The translations under genes were made by a program, and so were the position numbers. Below are positions 16,672 through 24,838 of a DNA stretch of 64,000 bases, one piece after another. Numbering within the stretch: the stretch's first letter is position 1; the number at the start of each line of letters is the position of its first letter. The notes under the pieces are model-generated. The model saw only the letters and a list, made by a program, of their open reading frames with translations, was not told where the DNA came from and searched no databases. The stretch comes from DATBHM01 sp963772375 (GTDB taxonomy: Bacteria; Actinomycetota; UBA4738; JACQTL01). The stretch covers positions 248,001 to 312,000 of the forward strand of contig CAVYXG010000004.1 of NCBI GenBank assembly GCA_963772375.1, in the 5' to 3' direction.

Positions 16672-17220
16672 ATGTTCGCCGACGGCGTCGGGAGCCCGCT
16701 GGACCAGGGGGTGGCCACCTGGCTCATGGTGGCCGCGGTGTTCTTCGGCTGGATCGGGATCGCCCGACTGCGAAACCGGGCGTTCAAGGGCATGCCGCGC
16801 CCGCTCGGCTGGGTGAGCACCGGGGTCGGCGTGACGGCGCTCGTCCTCGCCGTCGTGCTGCCCACCATCATCCGGCCGGACACGCCGACCGTTCGCCCCT
16901 CCTCGACGGCGACCATCTCCATCGCGACGCCGGGGCCGGCCCAGGTCTTCCGCGGGAACCCGGCCTCGGTTCCCCTGAACCTCGTGCTGAAGGGCGGCAC
17001 GATCGTCGGGTACACGTCGCTGCGGACGCCGCTCCCCGCCAACACGGGGCACATCCACGTGTACCTGGACGGCAACCTGATCTCGATGACCACGAAGCTC
17101 CACCAGAGGATCGACGTCAACCCCGGTCACCACACGCTGACGGCGGAGTTCGTCGCCGTCGACCACGTCCCGTGGAACCCTCCCGTCGAGACCTCGGTTC
17201 GGTTCGACGTCCAGCCCTGA
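16672..17220 (+). CDS. Membrane-anchored DUF4399-like GHxH protein
   Basis: The 182-residue protein has two hydrophobic helices in its first 70 residues (VATWLMVAAVFFGWIGIARL and VGVTALVLAVVLPTII). An outer domain follows with NTGHIHVYLDGNLISMTT, then NPGHHTLTAEFVAVDHVPWN. This is the same arrangement as the lipoprotein at 13403-13852, so the two are paralogues with different anchors. The conserved His residues suggest metal binding. The ATG at 16672 follows the previous stop by five bases. It ends the seven-gene operon and converges on the phosphatase gene six bases away. Confidence 0.72.
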   Translation: MFADGVGSPLDQGVATWLMVAAVFFGWIGIARLRNRAFKGMPRPLGWVSTGVGVTALVLAVVLPTIIRPDTPTVRPSSTATISIATPGPAQVFRGNPASVPLNLVLKGGTIVGYTSLRTPLPANTGHIHVYLDGNLISMTTKLHQRIDVNPGHHTLTAEFVAVDHVPWNPPVETSVRFDVQP

Positions 17221-17226
17221 CCGGGG

Positions 17227-18990
17227 TCAGCTGCAGGAGAGCGACGGCAGGATCGAGCCGGAGAACACCGCGTCGAATGCCAGCGCGCTCCGCGATCCGC
17301 TGATCTGCGTCCCCAGGTCGCCCACGGTCTGCTGCGAGAGGAGCTTCGCCATGCTGTAGAGCGGAGTGTGGTTCAGCTGGACCTCGTGCCGGTTGAGCAG
17401 CACGCCTGTCGGCCGGACGTTCTGGGCCAGCGCCACCCCGTCGCCGTCCGCGTCGAACCGCGCCTCCAGCAGCGCGTGGATGCGGTCGGTGAGCAGGGGC
17501 ACGCCGCCTGTGCGCGACGGATGCGCGGTGTGCCCGTGGTCGGCCGTCACGCACAGCGCGTACTTCCCGTGGAAGCGATTCTCGAGGAACGTCACCAGGT
17601 TCTGCAGGAACTGGTCCTGGACCTTGACGGTGTCCCCCATCTCCGGGCTGTCGGCGAAGTACTCGTGGCCGATCTCGTCGATGATCTTGTAGTTCAGGAA
17701 CAGCAGGTCGGTCTCCTGGTGTTGGCCCAGATGCTCGTTGGCGATGACCTTCTCGATGGCCTCCGTCTGGAACGGCACGCGCGCCGGTGTGTGGAACCCG
17801 CCCTGGGCGGCCTGGATGCTGTGGCCGCGCCACCGGCCGTCCACGACGTTGTCCGAGAGCAGGTCGGCCCACTGCCGCGTGAAGTACGACAGGGGGTGGC
17901 ACACGTTGGGATCGTTCACGTAGGCCGGGAACCGGTAGTAGGACGCGAGGCGCGACGGGATCGCCCACTTCGGCGCCGACGACGCGCCGTTGGTCTGGTC
18001 GCGGAGCACCGCGATGTGCTTCACGCCGCCGGGAAGGTTGGCGCCCTGGCCGACCATCCCGAGGTGCCACGGCAGCGTTCCGAACATCGCCGTGCGGGCC
18101 TTCGACCCCATCGCCTTGGCGTACTCGTCGGCGAGGGTCGGGACCTTCAGGACCCCCGGGCCCTGGGACCACGGGTCGGCCAGGTGCCCGTCTGGGAACC
18201 GGATCGTGTTGTCCACGATGCCGTGCTTGGCCGGGTGCGCGCCCGTCCCGATGGTGGCGTGGATGGGCGCGGTGTTCGAGGGGTTGGACCCCACCGTGGC
18301 GTTCTCGTACCACGTGCCCTTGGGGATCAGGCCCTGCAGGTGCGGCGTGGAGCCGGGATGCAGCCCGAGCACGTACCGGCCGCCCGCGTCCCACACCAGG
18401 ACCACGATCAGCTTGGGCTTCGGATGGCCCGACTTGATCGCCTCGTTCATCGACGTGCCGTCGGGCGCGTGGAACGGGAAGTTCACCAGCTTGGCGATGG
18501 TCGGCGCGATGTCGGCCGAGGTCACGTATCGCGACTTCTTCCCCACTGCGTTGATGATTCCGGGGCCGTACCAGAGCATCGGAACGTCCTGCGTGTAGTG
18601 CCACGGCGTGGAGTGGCTGATGGCGCCGCTCAGGTAGTTCCAGCCGTGCGGCGCGTACACCAGATCGGCCGAGCGCTGGGGGTCCCAGCCGTTGCGGAAC
18701 CGCGCGAGGACGGCCGGCGGCAGCTTGCAGGCCGCCGACGGACCGTACCCGTACGACGCCCCCGCGGAACCGCGGCGCGACCCCGCCGAGGCCAGGCCGG
18801 TCCCCAGCAGGGCCGCCGCGGGCAGGGCGGCGGCAGCCCCGGCCAGGAACGCCCGGCGGCTGATCCCCCCGGTCCGGGCCTCACTGTCGGCCCGGACGGC
18901 GGCCTCGGCGGCAGCGACGTCCGCATCCCAGACCTCCGGGGACGTGGTCATGGCTTCGAGGGCATGGTCGGTCCGGTCGTGCCTGGTCAT
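17227..18990 (-). CDS. Tat-exported alkaline-phosphatase-superfamily hydrolase
   Basis: The 587-residue protein has a long N-region and a twin-arginine signal (ISRRAFLAGAAAALPAAALL) at about residues 43-62. The catalytic domain belongs to the type I phosphodiesterase/nucleotide pyrophosphatase group. Its metal site begins at VVLVWDAGGRYVLG; the likely nucleophile region is SNTAPIHATIGTGAHPAKHG, then NYKIIDEIGHEY, and CVTADHGHTAHPS supplies the D-H-G-H metal ligands. It would hydrolyse a phosphodiester or phosphomonoester outside the cell. The start at ATG 18990 gives about 43 residues before the Arg pair, longer than usual; ATG codon 14 is an alternative. Substrate unknown. Confidence 0.83.
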   Translation of the reverse strand: MTRHDRTDHALEAMTTSPEVWDADVAAAEAAVRADSEARTGGISRRAFLAGAAAALPAAALLGTGLASAGSRRGSAGASYGYGPSAACKLPPAVLARFRNGWDPQRSADLVYAPHGWNYLSGAISHSTPWHYTQDVPMLWYGPGIINAVGKKSRYVTSADIAPTIAKLVNFPFHAPDGTSMNEAIKSGHPKPKLIVVLVWDAGGRYVLGLHPGSTPHLQGLIPKGTWYENATVGSNPSNTAPIHATIGTGAHPAKHGIVDNTIRFPDGHLADPWSQGPGVLKVPTLADEYAKAMGSKARTAMFGTLPWHLGMVGQGANLPGGVKHIAVLRDQTNGASSAPKWAIPSRLASYYRFPAYVNDPNVCHPLSYFTRQWADLLSDNVVDGRWRGHSIQAAQGGFHTPARVPFQTEAIEKVIANEHLGQHQETDLLFLNYKIIDEIGHEYFADSPEMGDTVKVQDQFLQNLVTFLENRFHGKYALCVTADHGHTAHPSRTGGVPLLTDRIHALLEARFDADGDGVALAQNVRPTGVLLNRHEVQLNHTPLYSMAKLLSQQTVGDLGTQISGSRSALAFDAVFSGSILPSLSCS

Positions 18991-19080
18991 GGGTGAAACG
19001 CTCCGATTCGTCGGCGGACGGGTCCGGCGACCCTACCATCCGACTCGCCGAATCCCCACCACCTCACGGAACGAACTGGA

Positions 19081-20748
19081 TCAGAAGCGGGGCGTCTCGG
19101 TATAGGAGCCGAACACCTCGCGGAGCGCGCCCACGATCTCGCCCTCGGTGCACGCCGCGCGGGCGCAGTCCACGAGCGGCGGGACCAGGTTCTCGTCCTC
19201 GGTGGCCGCTGCTGCCTTCAGGGCCGCCAGGGCCTTCGACGCGGCCTCGTCGTCCCGGGCCGCGCGCATCCTCCGGACGTCCTCGACCTGCCGACGCTCC
19301 GTCTCGGGGCCGATCACCAGCGTCTCGATCGGGTGGTCGTTCGGGTTCACGAACTCGTTCACCCCGACCTTGACCAGCCGGCCCTTCTCGTACAGCTCCT
19401 GCTCCCGGAAGGCGGCGTCGGCGATCTCGGACTGGAAGTACCCGCGTTCGATCCCGACCAGCATGCCCTCGAGCATCGACCCGTGGCCGAACTCCCGGAT
19501 CTTCGCGAAGTACTCCTCGGCCGCCTCGTCCATGCGGTTGGTCAGCGCCTCGACGAAGTACGAACCGCCCAGTGGATCGATCACGTTGGTCACGCCCGTC
19601 TCGTACGCGATGATCTGCTGCGTCCGAAGCGCGATCTCCGCGGACTTCTCGGTGGGCAGCGCCAGCACCTCGTCCAGCGCGTTCGTGTGCAGGGACTGCG
19701 TGCCGCCCAGCACCGCCGCCAGGGCCTCGACCGCGGTCCGCACGATGTTGTTCTCGGGCTGCTGCGCGGTCAGCGAGCAGCCGGCCGTCTGCGTGTGGAA
19801 CCGCAGCCGCAGGCTCGTCTCCTCCTTCGCACCGTACGCGTCGCGCAGCCACCGCGCCCAAATCCGCCGGGCCGCGCGGTACTTCGCGATCTCCTCGAAG
19901 AAGTCGATGTGCGCGTTGAAGAAGAACGACAGCCCCTGGGCGAACCCGTCGACGTCGAGCCCGCGGTCCCGCCCCAGCTCCACGTAGGAGAACCCGTCGG
20001 CCAGCGTGAACGCCAGCTCCTGCGCCGCGGTCGAGCCGGCCTCGCGGATGTGGTATCCGCTGACGCTGATCGGGTGGAACTTCGGCACCTCGGCCGCGCA
20101 GAACTCGATGAGGTCCCCGATCAGCCGAAGGTGCGGCCGCGGCGGGAAGATCCATTCCTTCTGGGCGATGTACTCCTTGAGGATGTCGGTCTGGAGCGTC
20201 CCGTCGAGGCGCTTCCACTCGACGCCCTGCCGTTCGGCGGTCGCCAGGAAGAACGCGAACAGGATCACGGCCGGCCCGCTGATCGTCATGGACGTGGTGA
20301 TGTCGCCGAGCGGGATCCCGTCGAACAGCGTCTCGAAGTCCGCGAGGGAGTCGGTGGCCACGCCGCACCGGCCGACCTCGCCCTCGGACAGCGGGTCGTC
20401 GGAATCCCGCCCCATGAGGGTCGGCATGTCGAACGCGACCGAGAGCCCGCCCTGCCCGTGCTCGAGGAGGAACTTGTACCGGGCGTTCGTCTCAATCGGC
20501 GAGCCGAACCCCGCGAACTGACGCATCGTCCACAGCCGGCCGCGGTACATCGAGTGGTACACGCCTCGGGTGAACGGGGAGTGGCCGGGGAACCCCAGGT
20601 CGCGGGCGTAGTCGAGGTCCGCGACGTCCTCGGGCGTGTACAGGGGCTTCAGCGGCTCGCCCGAGAGCGTCTGGAAGTCGGTGTCCCGCTCGGGCGTGCC
20701 GTGGTAGTGCTCCCGCCAGCGTTCCAGTTCGGAATCGAACTCAGCCAT
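19081..20748 (-). CDS. mutB: Methylmalonyl-CoA mutase, large catalytic subunit (no B12 domain)
   Basis: The 555-residue protein is the catalytic barrel of a methylmalonyl-CoA mutase-type enzyme. It has PLYTPEDV, the substrate-contact GVYHSMYRGRLWTMRQFAGF, GLSVAFDMPTLMGRD, PISVSGYHIREAGSTAAQEL with the conserved His, and QPENNIVRTAVEALAAVLGG. It stops near residue 555, before the cobalamin-binding DxHxxG domain, so a separate small subunit must supply it; none is in the window. The enzyme converts methylmalonyl-CoA to succinyl-CoA at the end of propionate, odd-chain and sterol breakdown. Isobutyryl-CoA or ethylmalonyl-CoA mutases are possible alternatives. Its start overlaps the MeaB gene by eight bases. 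Confidence 0.9.
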   Translation of the reverse strand: MAEFDSELERWREHYHGTPERDTDFQTLSGEPLKPLYTPEDVADLDYARDLGFPGHSPFTRGVYHSMYRGRLWTMRQFAGFGSPIETNARYKFLLEHGQGGLSVAFDMPTLMGRDSDDPLSEGEVGRCGVATDSLADFETLFDGIPLGDITTSMTISGPAVILFAFFLATAERQGVEWKRLDGTLQTDILKEYIAQKEWIFPPRPHLRLIGDLIEFCAAEVPKFHPISVSGYHIREAGSTAAQELAFTLADGFSYVELGRDRGLDVDGFAQGLSFFFNAHIDFFEEIAKYRAARRIWARWLRDAYGAKEETSLRLRFHTQTAGCSLTAQQPENNIVRTAVEALAAVLGGTQSLHTNALDEVLALPTEKSAEIALRTQQIIAYETGVTNVIDPLGGSYFVEALTNRMDEAAEEYFAKIREFGHGSMLEGMLVGIERGYFQSEIADAAFREQELYEKGRLVKVGVNEFVNPNDHPIETLVIGPETERRQVEDVRRMRAARDDEAASKALAALKAAAATEDENLVPPLVDCARAACTEGEIVGALREVFGSYTETPRF

Positions 20749-21715
20749 CCGTGACCCCTTGCCGATCGGCCGACGTGATCCGATCCAACAGCATAGAGGC
20801 GGCCCGGTACGGATCCATCTCCCGGCCCGCGATGCGCCCGGCCAGGTCCTCGTCCGCCGCGATAGCCTCGTGGGCGCGTTCGCGGATCCGCTGCGACGCG
20901 AGCGTCTCGACCTCGACCAGCAGCCGCGCGGTGCGGTTCCGTTCGAGGCCCCCGGTGGCCGACAGGTGCTCGTGGTGGCGTTCGATCGCCGACCACAGCT
21001 CGTCGACGCCATCGCCGGTGGCGGCCGACGTCTTCACCACCGGCGGCCGCCAGTCGGCGTCCCGGGCCGCGCCCATCTTCACCATGAGCTCGAGGTCGCG
21101 GGCCGCCTCGCCGGCTCCCTCGCGGTCGGACTTGTTGACCACGAACACGTCGGCGATCTCCAGGATGCCGGCCTTGGCCACCTGCACGGCGTCCCCCCAC
21201 CCGGGCGAGACGACGACCAACGTGGTGTCGGTGGCGCCGGCCACCTCCACCTCGGCCTGGCCCACACCGACGGTCTCGACCATCACGAGATCCATGCCGG
21301 CCGCGTCGAGGATGCGCATGGCCTCGGGCGCCGCGAGGGCCATACCTCCGAGATGGCCGCGGGTGGCCATCGAGCGGATGAACACCCCGGGGTCGGTGGC
21401 GTGGGTCTGCATCCGGAGCCGGTCGCCGAGCAGGGCCCCGCCGGTGAACGGCGAGGTCGGGTCGATCGCCAGAACGGCCGCGGTCCGGTCGTGCCCGCGC
21501 GCCGTGCGCACGAGCTGCTCGGTGAGCGTCGACTTCCCCACGCCGGGCGAGCCCGTCAGCCCGATCGTCCGGGCGTTCCCAGTCTGCGGGTACAGCCCGG
21601 CGGAGAGCGCCTCCAGCTCGGGGGCACCGTCCTCCACCAGGGAGATCGCGCGCGCCATGCCCCGGCGATCGCCGGCCAGCACGCGCTGGACGAGGTCGTC
21701 GACGTCGGTCCCCAT
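20741..21715 (-). CDS. meaB: MeaB/ArgK-type GTPase, methylmalonyl-CoA mutase chaperone
   Basis: The 324-residue G3E GTPase has the P-loop TGSPGVGKSTLTEQLV near residues 54-69, the switch segment IDPTSPFTGGALLGDRLRM, the metal-site ETVGVGQAEVEV and the base-specificity motif VNKSD. MeaB loads adenosylcobalamin onto the mutase and protects it from inactivation. The gene directly precedes the mutase and overlaps it, which is the standard pairing. Length is normal. Confidence 0.93.
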   Translation of the reverse strand: MGTDVDDLVQRVLAGDRRGMARAISLVEDGAPELEALSAGLYPQTGNARTIGLTGSPGVGKSTLTEQLVRTARGHDRTAAVLAIDPTSPFTGGALLGDRLRMQTHATDPGVFIRSMATRGHLGGMALAAPEAMRILDAAGMDLVMVETVGVGQAEVEVAGATDTTLVVVSPGWGDAVQVAKAGILEIADVFVVNKSDREGAGEAARDLELMVKMGAARDADWRPPVVKTSAATGDGVDELWSAIERHHEHLSATGGLERNRTARLLVEVETLASQRIRERAHEAIAADEDLAGRIAGREMDPYRAASMLLDRITSADRQGVTDG

Positions 21716-21753
21716 CTCGCGCGGAAGGGTACCCGTGGCGGCCAGCGGCTGGA

Positions 21754-22179
21754 TCAGTCTTCCGGGGGTTCGTGCGCGCGGAGCCGCTCGCCGAGCGCGT
21801 GCATGATGGCCTCGACCACCGTCGGCTCGGTCCGCAGCACGCGCAGGAACGGATCGGGAGCGAGCATCATCAGCGAGACGTCGGTCGACGCGGTCACGGT
21901 GGCCATGCGCTCGCCGCCCGACAGCAGCGCGATCTCGCCGAAGAAGTCCCCCGGCCCCATCGTCCGCATCTCCCGCCCGCCCTGCGTGGCGGTGGCGGTC
22001 CCTCGGGTGATGACGAAGAGCTCGCGCCGCGATTCCCCCTCGCGGACGAGCACGGTCCCCGCCGGCTCGTCGATCTCCTCCGCCGCCGTGACGACCGCCC
22101 GCAGGTCGTCGTTCGACATGGTGGCGAACAGCGGCACCGTGCGGAAGTGCTCGAGAACCTCCCTGGGGATTCCGGCCAT
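21754..22179 (-). CDS. Stand-alone cyclic-nucleotide-binding domain protein
   Basis: The 141-residue protein is a single cNMP-binding (CAP-like) beta-barrel. It runs from VPLFATMSNDDLRAVV through PAGTVLVREGESRRELFVIT to the phosphate-binding cassette GPGDFFGEIALLSGGERMAT, which is complete with the FGE and R residues seen in cAMP-binding members. No DNA-binding helix-turn-helix follows, so it is a sensor without an obvious output of its own. A TAGTCT hexamer eight bases before the ATG suggests a leaderless promoter. It stands between meaB and two SCP2 genes and may act on a partner protein. Confidence 0.85.
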   Translation of the reverse strand: MAGIPREVLEHFRTVPLFATMSNDDLRAVVTAAEEIDEPAGTVLVREGESRRELFVITRGTATATQGGREMRTMGPGDFFGEIALLSGGERMATVTASTDVSLMMLAPDPFLRVLRTEPTVVEAIMHALGERLRAHEPPED

Positions 22180-22187
22180 GCGGAGCG

Positions 22188-22193
22188 AGACTA
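22188..22193 (-). promoter_or_regulatory. -10 element (TAGTCT) of the cNMP-binding gene
   Basis: TAGTCT on the minus strand is eight bases before the ATG at 22179, and no ribosome-binding site lies between. Confidence 0.45.
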
Positions 22194-22208
22194 ACGGAAC
22201 ACGCGCGA

Positions 22209-22622
22209 TCAGTTCACCGAGAGCAGCTTGTTGAGGCGGGCCAGGCGGGCCGTGTGCCGCGTCATCCCCTTGACCTTGATGCGCCCCTTCAGCAGCGATC
22301 CGGTGACGGCCCGCCCCTCCTTCGTCATGTTGTCGGGAAGGCCGAACCGCAGCGGCACCGACGACAGCTCGATCAGCGTGTCGGAGTTCGCCTCGACGAG
22401 CAGGTGCGGCTTGCCCTGCAGGCCGTTCGCGATCCCGACGCGCCCCGGCGCGATCTGCAGCGTGATCGACACGGCGACGTCGGGCGCGGTGATGCCGACG
22501 ACGGCGGGCTTCAGCAGGGCCTCCCGCTCGGGGTGCTGCTCGAGGTTCGCCTCGATCAGGCCCCCGATGATGGCGGCGAGGCCGTTCGGCTCCTCGTCCG
22601 CGTACTCGACGGTGGCGGCCAC
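22209..22622 (-). CDS. SCP2-type lipid-binding domain protein (first copy)
   Basis: The 137-residue protein looks like an SCP2/SterolBD domain. It has a beta sheet with VSITLQIAPGRVGIANGL and HLLVEANSDTLIELSSVPL, then LLKGRIKVKGMTRHTARLARL, the family's G-x-hydrophobic-K-x-G element near the end. Such domains hold fatty acyl-CoA or sterols in a tunnel. The start is GTG at 22622. It follows a second SCP2-type gene by seven bases in the same direction. Confidence 0.75.
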   Translation of the reverse strand: MAATVEYADEEPNGLAAIIGGLIEANLEQHPEREALLKPAVVGITAPDVAVSITLQIAPGRVGIANGLQGKPHLLVEANSDTLIELSSVPLRFGLPDNMTKEGRAVTGSLLKGRIKVKGMTRHTARLARLNKLLSVN

Positions 22623-22629
22623 CGTGCCG

Positions 22630-23052
22630 CTAGACCTGCTCGTCGGCGAACTCCGTGGGCACGGTCTGGGCCAGGTTCACCAGCTCGTTGGCGGCCTTCA
22701 CGTAGCGGACGATCGTCGGGAGGTCGCCCTTCAGCTTGAGCTTGCCCTGCATCATGCCCTTCACCGGGTCGAGCTCCTTGTTGATGACCTCCTTCCACCG
22801 CGAGTACGGCGCCCGGATGATGAACTTCGCCTTCTCGCCCTCGGAGGCGTCGACCAGCTTGCCCTGCCGGCACTCGCCGTGCCACAGGTCGAGCCATGCC
22901 CACAGCTCGTCGGGCACGTTCTTGTCCGGCTCGGCCTCGAACACGTACGCGATGTCGCCCTCCCAGGTCGCGGCGGCCTCCCGGTACTCCTTGGACTGGT
23001 TGATGCGATCGACGTACAGGTCCAGCCACTCCGCGCTCGGGAACAGCGCCAT
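22630..23052 (-). CDS. SCP2-type lipid-binding domain protein (second copy)
   Basis: The 140-residue protein begins MALFPSAEWLDLYVDRINQS and ends with the SCP2 element MMQGKLKLKGDLPTIVRYVK. The central YVFEAEPDKNVPDEL and KAKFIIRAPYSRWKEVI belong to the usual lipid-binding sheet. The ATG at 23052 has GAGGAGGG just upstream, a strong ribosome-binding site. Together with the SCP2 copy after it, it forms a two-gene unit, perhaps making a pair with different ligands. Proximity to the mutase suggests lipid or sterol breakdown, which is inference. Confidence 0.78.
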   Translation of the reverse strand: MALFPSAEWLDLYVDRINQSKEYREAAATWEGDIAYVFEAEPDKNVPDELWAWLDLWHGECRQGKLVDASEGEKAKFIIRAPYSRWKEVINKELDPVKGMMQGKLKLKGDLPTIVRYVKAANELVNLAQTVPTEFADEQV

Positions 23053-23129
23053 GGGATCCCTCCTCATCGATGTTCGTATGGAACCCGTGGAGTAAAGCAC
23101 GGCGGAGGTGCGCACGTTCGCCATCGCGG

Positions 23130-23948
23130 TCACTCCGCCGGGGTCCCGGCGGTGGCCACGGCCCGCCGGACGAGCGACGGCAGCAGCCGGGCCGCCCGCC
23201 CCCGGAGGTCCACGTCCGCCTCGACCAGGCTCTCCCCGCCGACGTGCACGACCGGCGCGCCGGCCGTCCGGGCGATCCGGGGCAGGGTGGCGGCGGGCTC
23301 GACCTCCCCGGCGGTCCCCACCACGAGCATCGACCGGGCCGACGCCGCCCGGGCCCTCGCCTCGTCGAACCGGAGCGGCCGTTCGCCGAACGCAACGAAT
23401 CCAGGCCGTGTGGGCCCCCCGCACACGTGGCACCGCGGCAGGATCGAGGCCAGGCTCGGCACGAACGCCGTCCGCAGGCCCGCGACGGCCCGGTCGATGC
23501 CCTCGAGGAAGTCGCCCCGGGTGACGCGGTCCTCCGTGCCGCACACCAGGCAGATCCGCCGGTGGAGCGACCCGTGGATCTCGATCACGTCGAGGTTCCC
23601 GGCCTCCTGGTGCAGCCCGTCGACGTTCTGCGTGATGACGCCGTGCAGCAGGCCGCGCCGCTCCAGCTCGGCGAGCGCGCGGTGCGCGGCGTTCGGACGG
23701 GCGTGCGCGATCGTCGCCCGGAGCGCCCACAGGAAGTCCGCCAGGTCGTCGGGGTGGGTCATGGCCTCCCCGGCCAGGCCCTCCCAGGTCCCGAACCGCT
23801 CCGGGTCGAACCGCTCCCACAGCCCACCCGGATCCCGGAACGTCGGCACCCCCGACTCCGCGGAGATCCCCGCGCCGGTGAACGCCACCACCCCACCGGC
23901 GGCGATGACGGCCGCCGCGCGTTCCGCGTCACGCACGGCCGCTACCAC
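23130..23948 (-). CDS. Sirtuin (Sir2-family NAD-dependent protein deacylase)
   Basis: The protein of about 270 residues has all Sir2 landmarks: VAFTGAGISAESGVPTFRD (NAD site), GVITQNVDGLHQEAG with the catalytic His in VIEIHGSLHRR, two CxxC zinc pairs (CLVC, CHVC), and FGERP, MLVVGT, ESLVEADV near the end. It removes acyl groups from lysines, using NAD. In actinobacteria sirtuins control acyl-CoA synthetases. The start is either GTG 23948, which overlaps the CPBP stop, or GTG 23936. It is the last gene of the murA-led operon. Confidence 0.9.
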   Translation of the reverse strand: MVAAVRDAERAAAVIAAGGVVAFTGAGISAESGVPTFRDPGGLWERFDPERFGTWEGLAGEAMTHPDDLADFLWALRATIAHARPNAAHRALAELERRGLLHGVITQNVDGLHQEAGNLDVIEIHGSLHRRICLVCGTEDRVTRGDFLEGIDRAVAGLRTAFVPSLASILPRCHVCGGPTRPGFVAFGERPLRFDEARARAASARSMLVVGTAGEVEPAATLPRIARTAGAPVVHVGGESLVEADVDLRGRAARLLPSLVRRAVATAGTPAE

Positions 23949-24838
23949 CAGTGCCGGAACGGTACGAGCCCGTTGCCGTTCACGAACAGGAAGAACCCCA
24001 CCACGTTGAACCCGGCGTGGGCGGCCATGTTGGTGAGGATGTTCCGCCGCCACTCGTACAGCGACGCCAGGCCGAGCCCGACGAACGCCAGCGTGACCAC
24101 GAGCAGCACCGACGACTCCCAGGGCGACCCCTGCCAATGGACGAGGCCGAACAGCACCGACGACACGACGGCGCCCGGCCAGAAGCCGTGGCGGTCCCGG
24201 AGCGAGCGGAACAGCATCCCCCGGAACAGCAGCTCCTCCGCGACCGGCGCGCACACGATCACCAGGAACCCGGTGAGCGCGAGCGGGAGGCCGCTCAGGC
24301 TGCTCGGCAGCTGGTCGGGCGACTGGATCGAGTGGCCGGCGATGCGGTCGAGCAGCCATCCGATGACCTGGGCGATCCCGAGCACTGCCACGAAGTAGAT
24401 GACGATGCCGAGGCCGAACCCGATCGCCGCGTCGACCGGCCGGCGCAGGTTCAGCGCGAGGGCGGGCATGGCCCGGCGGTGGCGGATCGAGAGCCACCCC
24501 ACCACCGAGACGAGGATCCCGACCTCGCCGAGGATCCCCGCGATCGCGAACTGGAGGTCGGTGAGCTCGCCGTTCGTCGCCCCCGCCGCGACGGGGAGGG
24601 ACAGGATGGCCCCGATGATGAACCCGCACACGCCCACGAGGACGGACTCCCAGAACCCCCAGGGGACTGCGAGTCCCCACGGCCCCGGTCCGGCGGGACG
24701 GTCCCGTGGCGGCACGCCCGCCGCGGGGGGCGCCGGCCAGCCCTGGGGCGACGGGAACGCGTCGGGCCTCGGTGGCTGGGGAGGCGCCGGTGCGCCGTCG
24801 GCCGGTTCGGCCGGATCGGGAGTGGTGTGGGTGCTCAC
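23942..24838 (-). CDS. CPBP-family intramembrane metalloprotease (second in window)
   Basis: The 298-residue protein begins with a 60-residue Pro/Ala-rich cytoplasmic stretch. About eight transmembrane helices follow, carrying CPBP motifs: VAEELLFRGMLFRSL (EExxxR), SVLFGLVHWQG (His) and the closing MAAHAGFNVVGF (HxxxN). It may process membrane proteins or prenylated molecules. The GTG start overlaps the preceding gene's stop (GTGA), and its own stop overlaps the sirtuin start, so it is translated as part of the murA operon. Confidence 0.85.
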   Translation of the reverse strand: MSTHTTPDPAEPADGAPAPPQPPRPDAFPSPQGWPAPPAAGVPPRDRPAGPGPWGLAVPWGFWESVLVGVCGFIIGAILSLPVAAGATNGELTDLQFAIAGILGEVGILVSVVGWLSIRHRRAMPALALNLRRPVDAAIGFGLGIVIYFVAVLGIAQVIGWLLDRIAGHSIQSPDQLPSSLSGLPLALTGFLVIVCAPVAEELLFRGMLFRSLRDRHGFWPGAVVSSVLFGLVHWQGSPWESSVLLVVTLAFVGLGLASLYEWRRNILTNMAAHAGFNVVGFFLFVNGNGLVPFRHWW

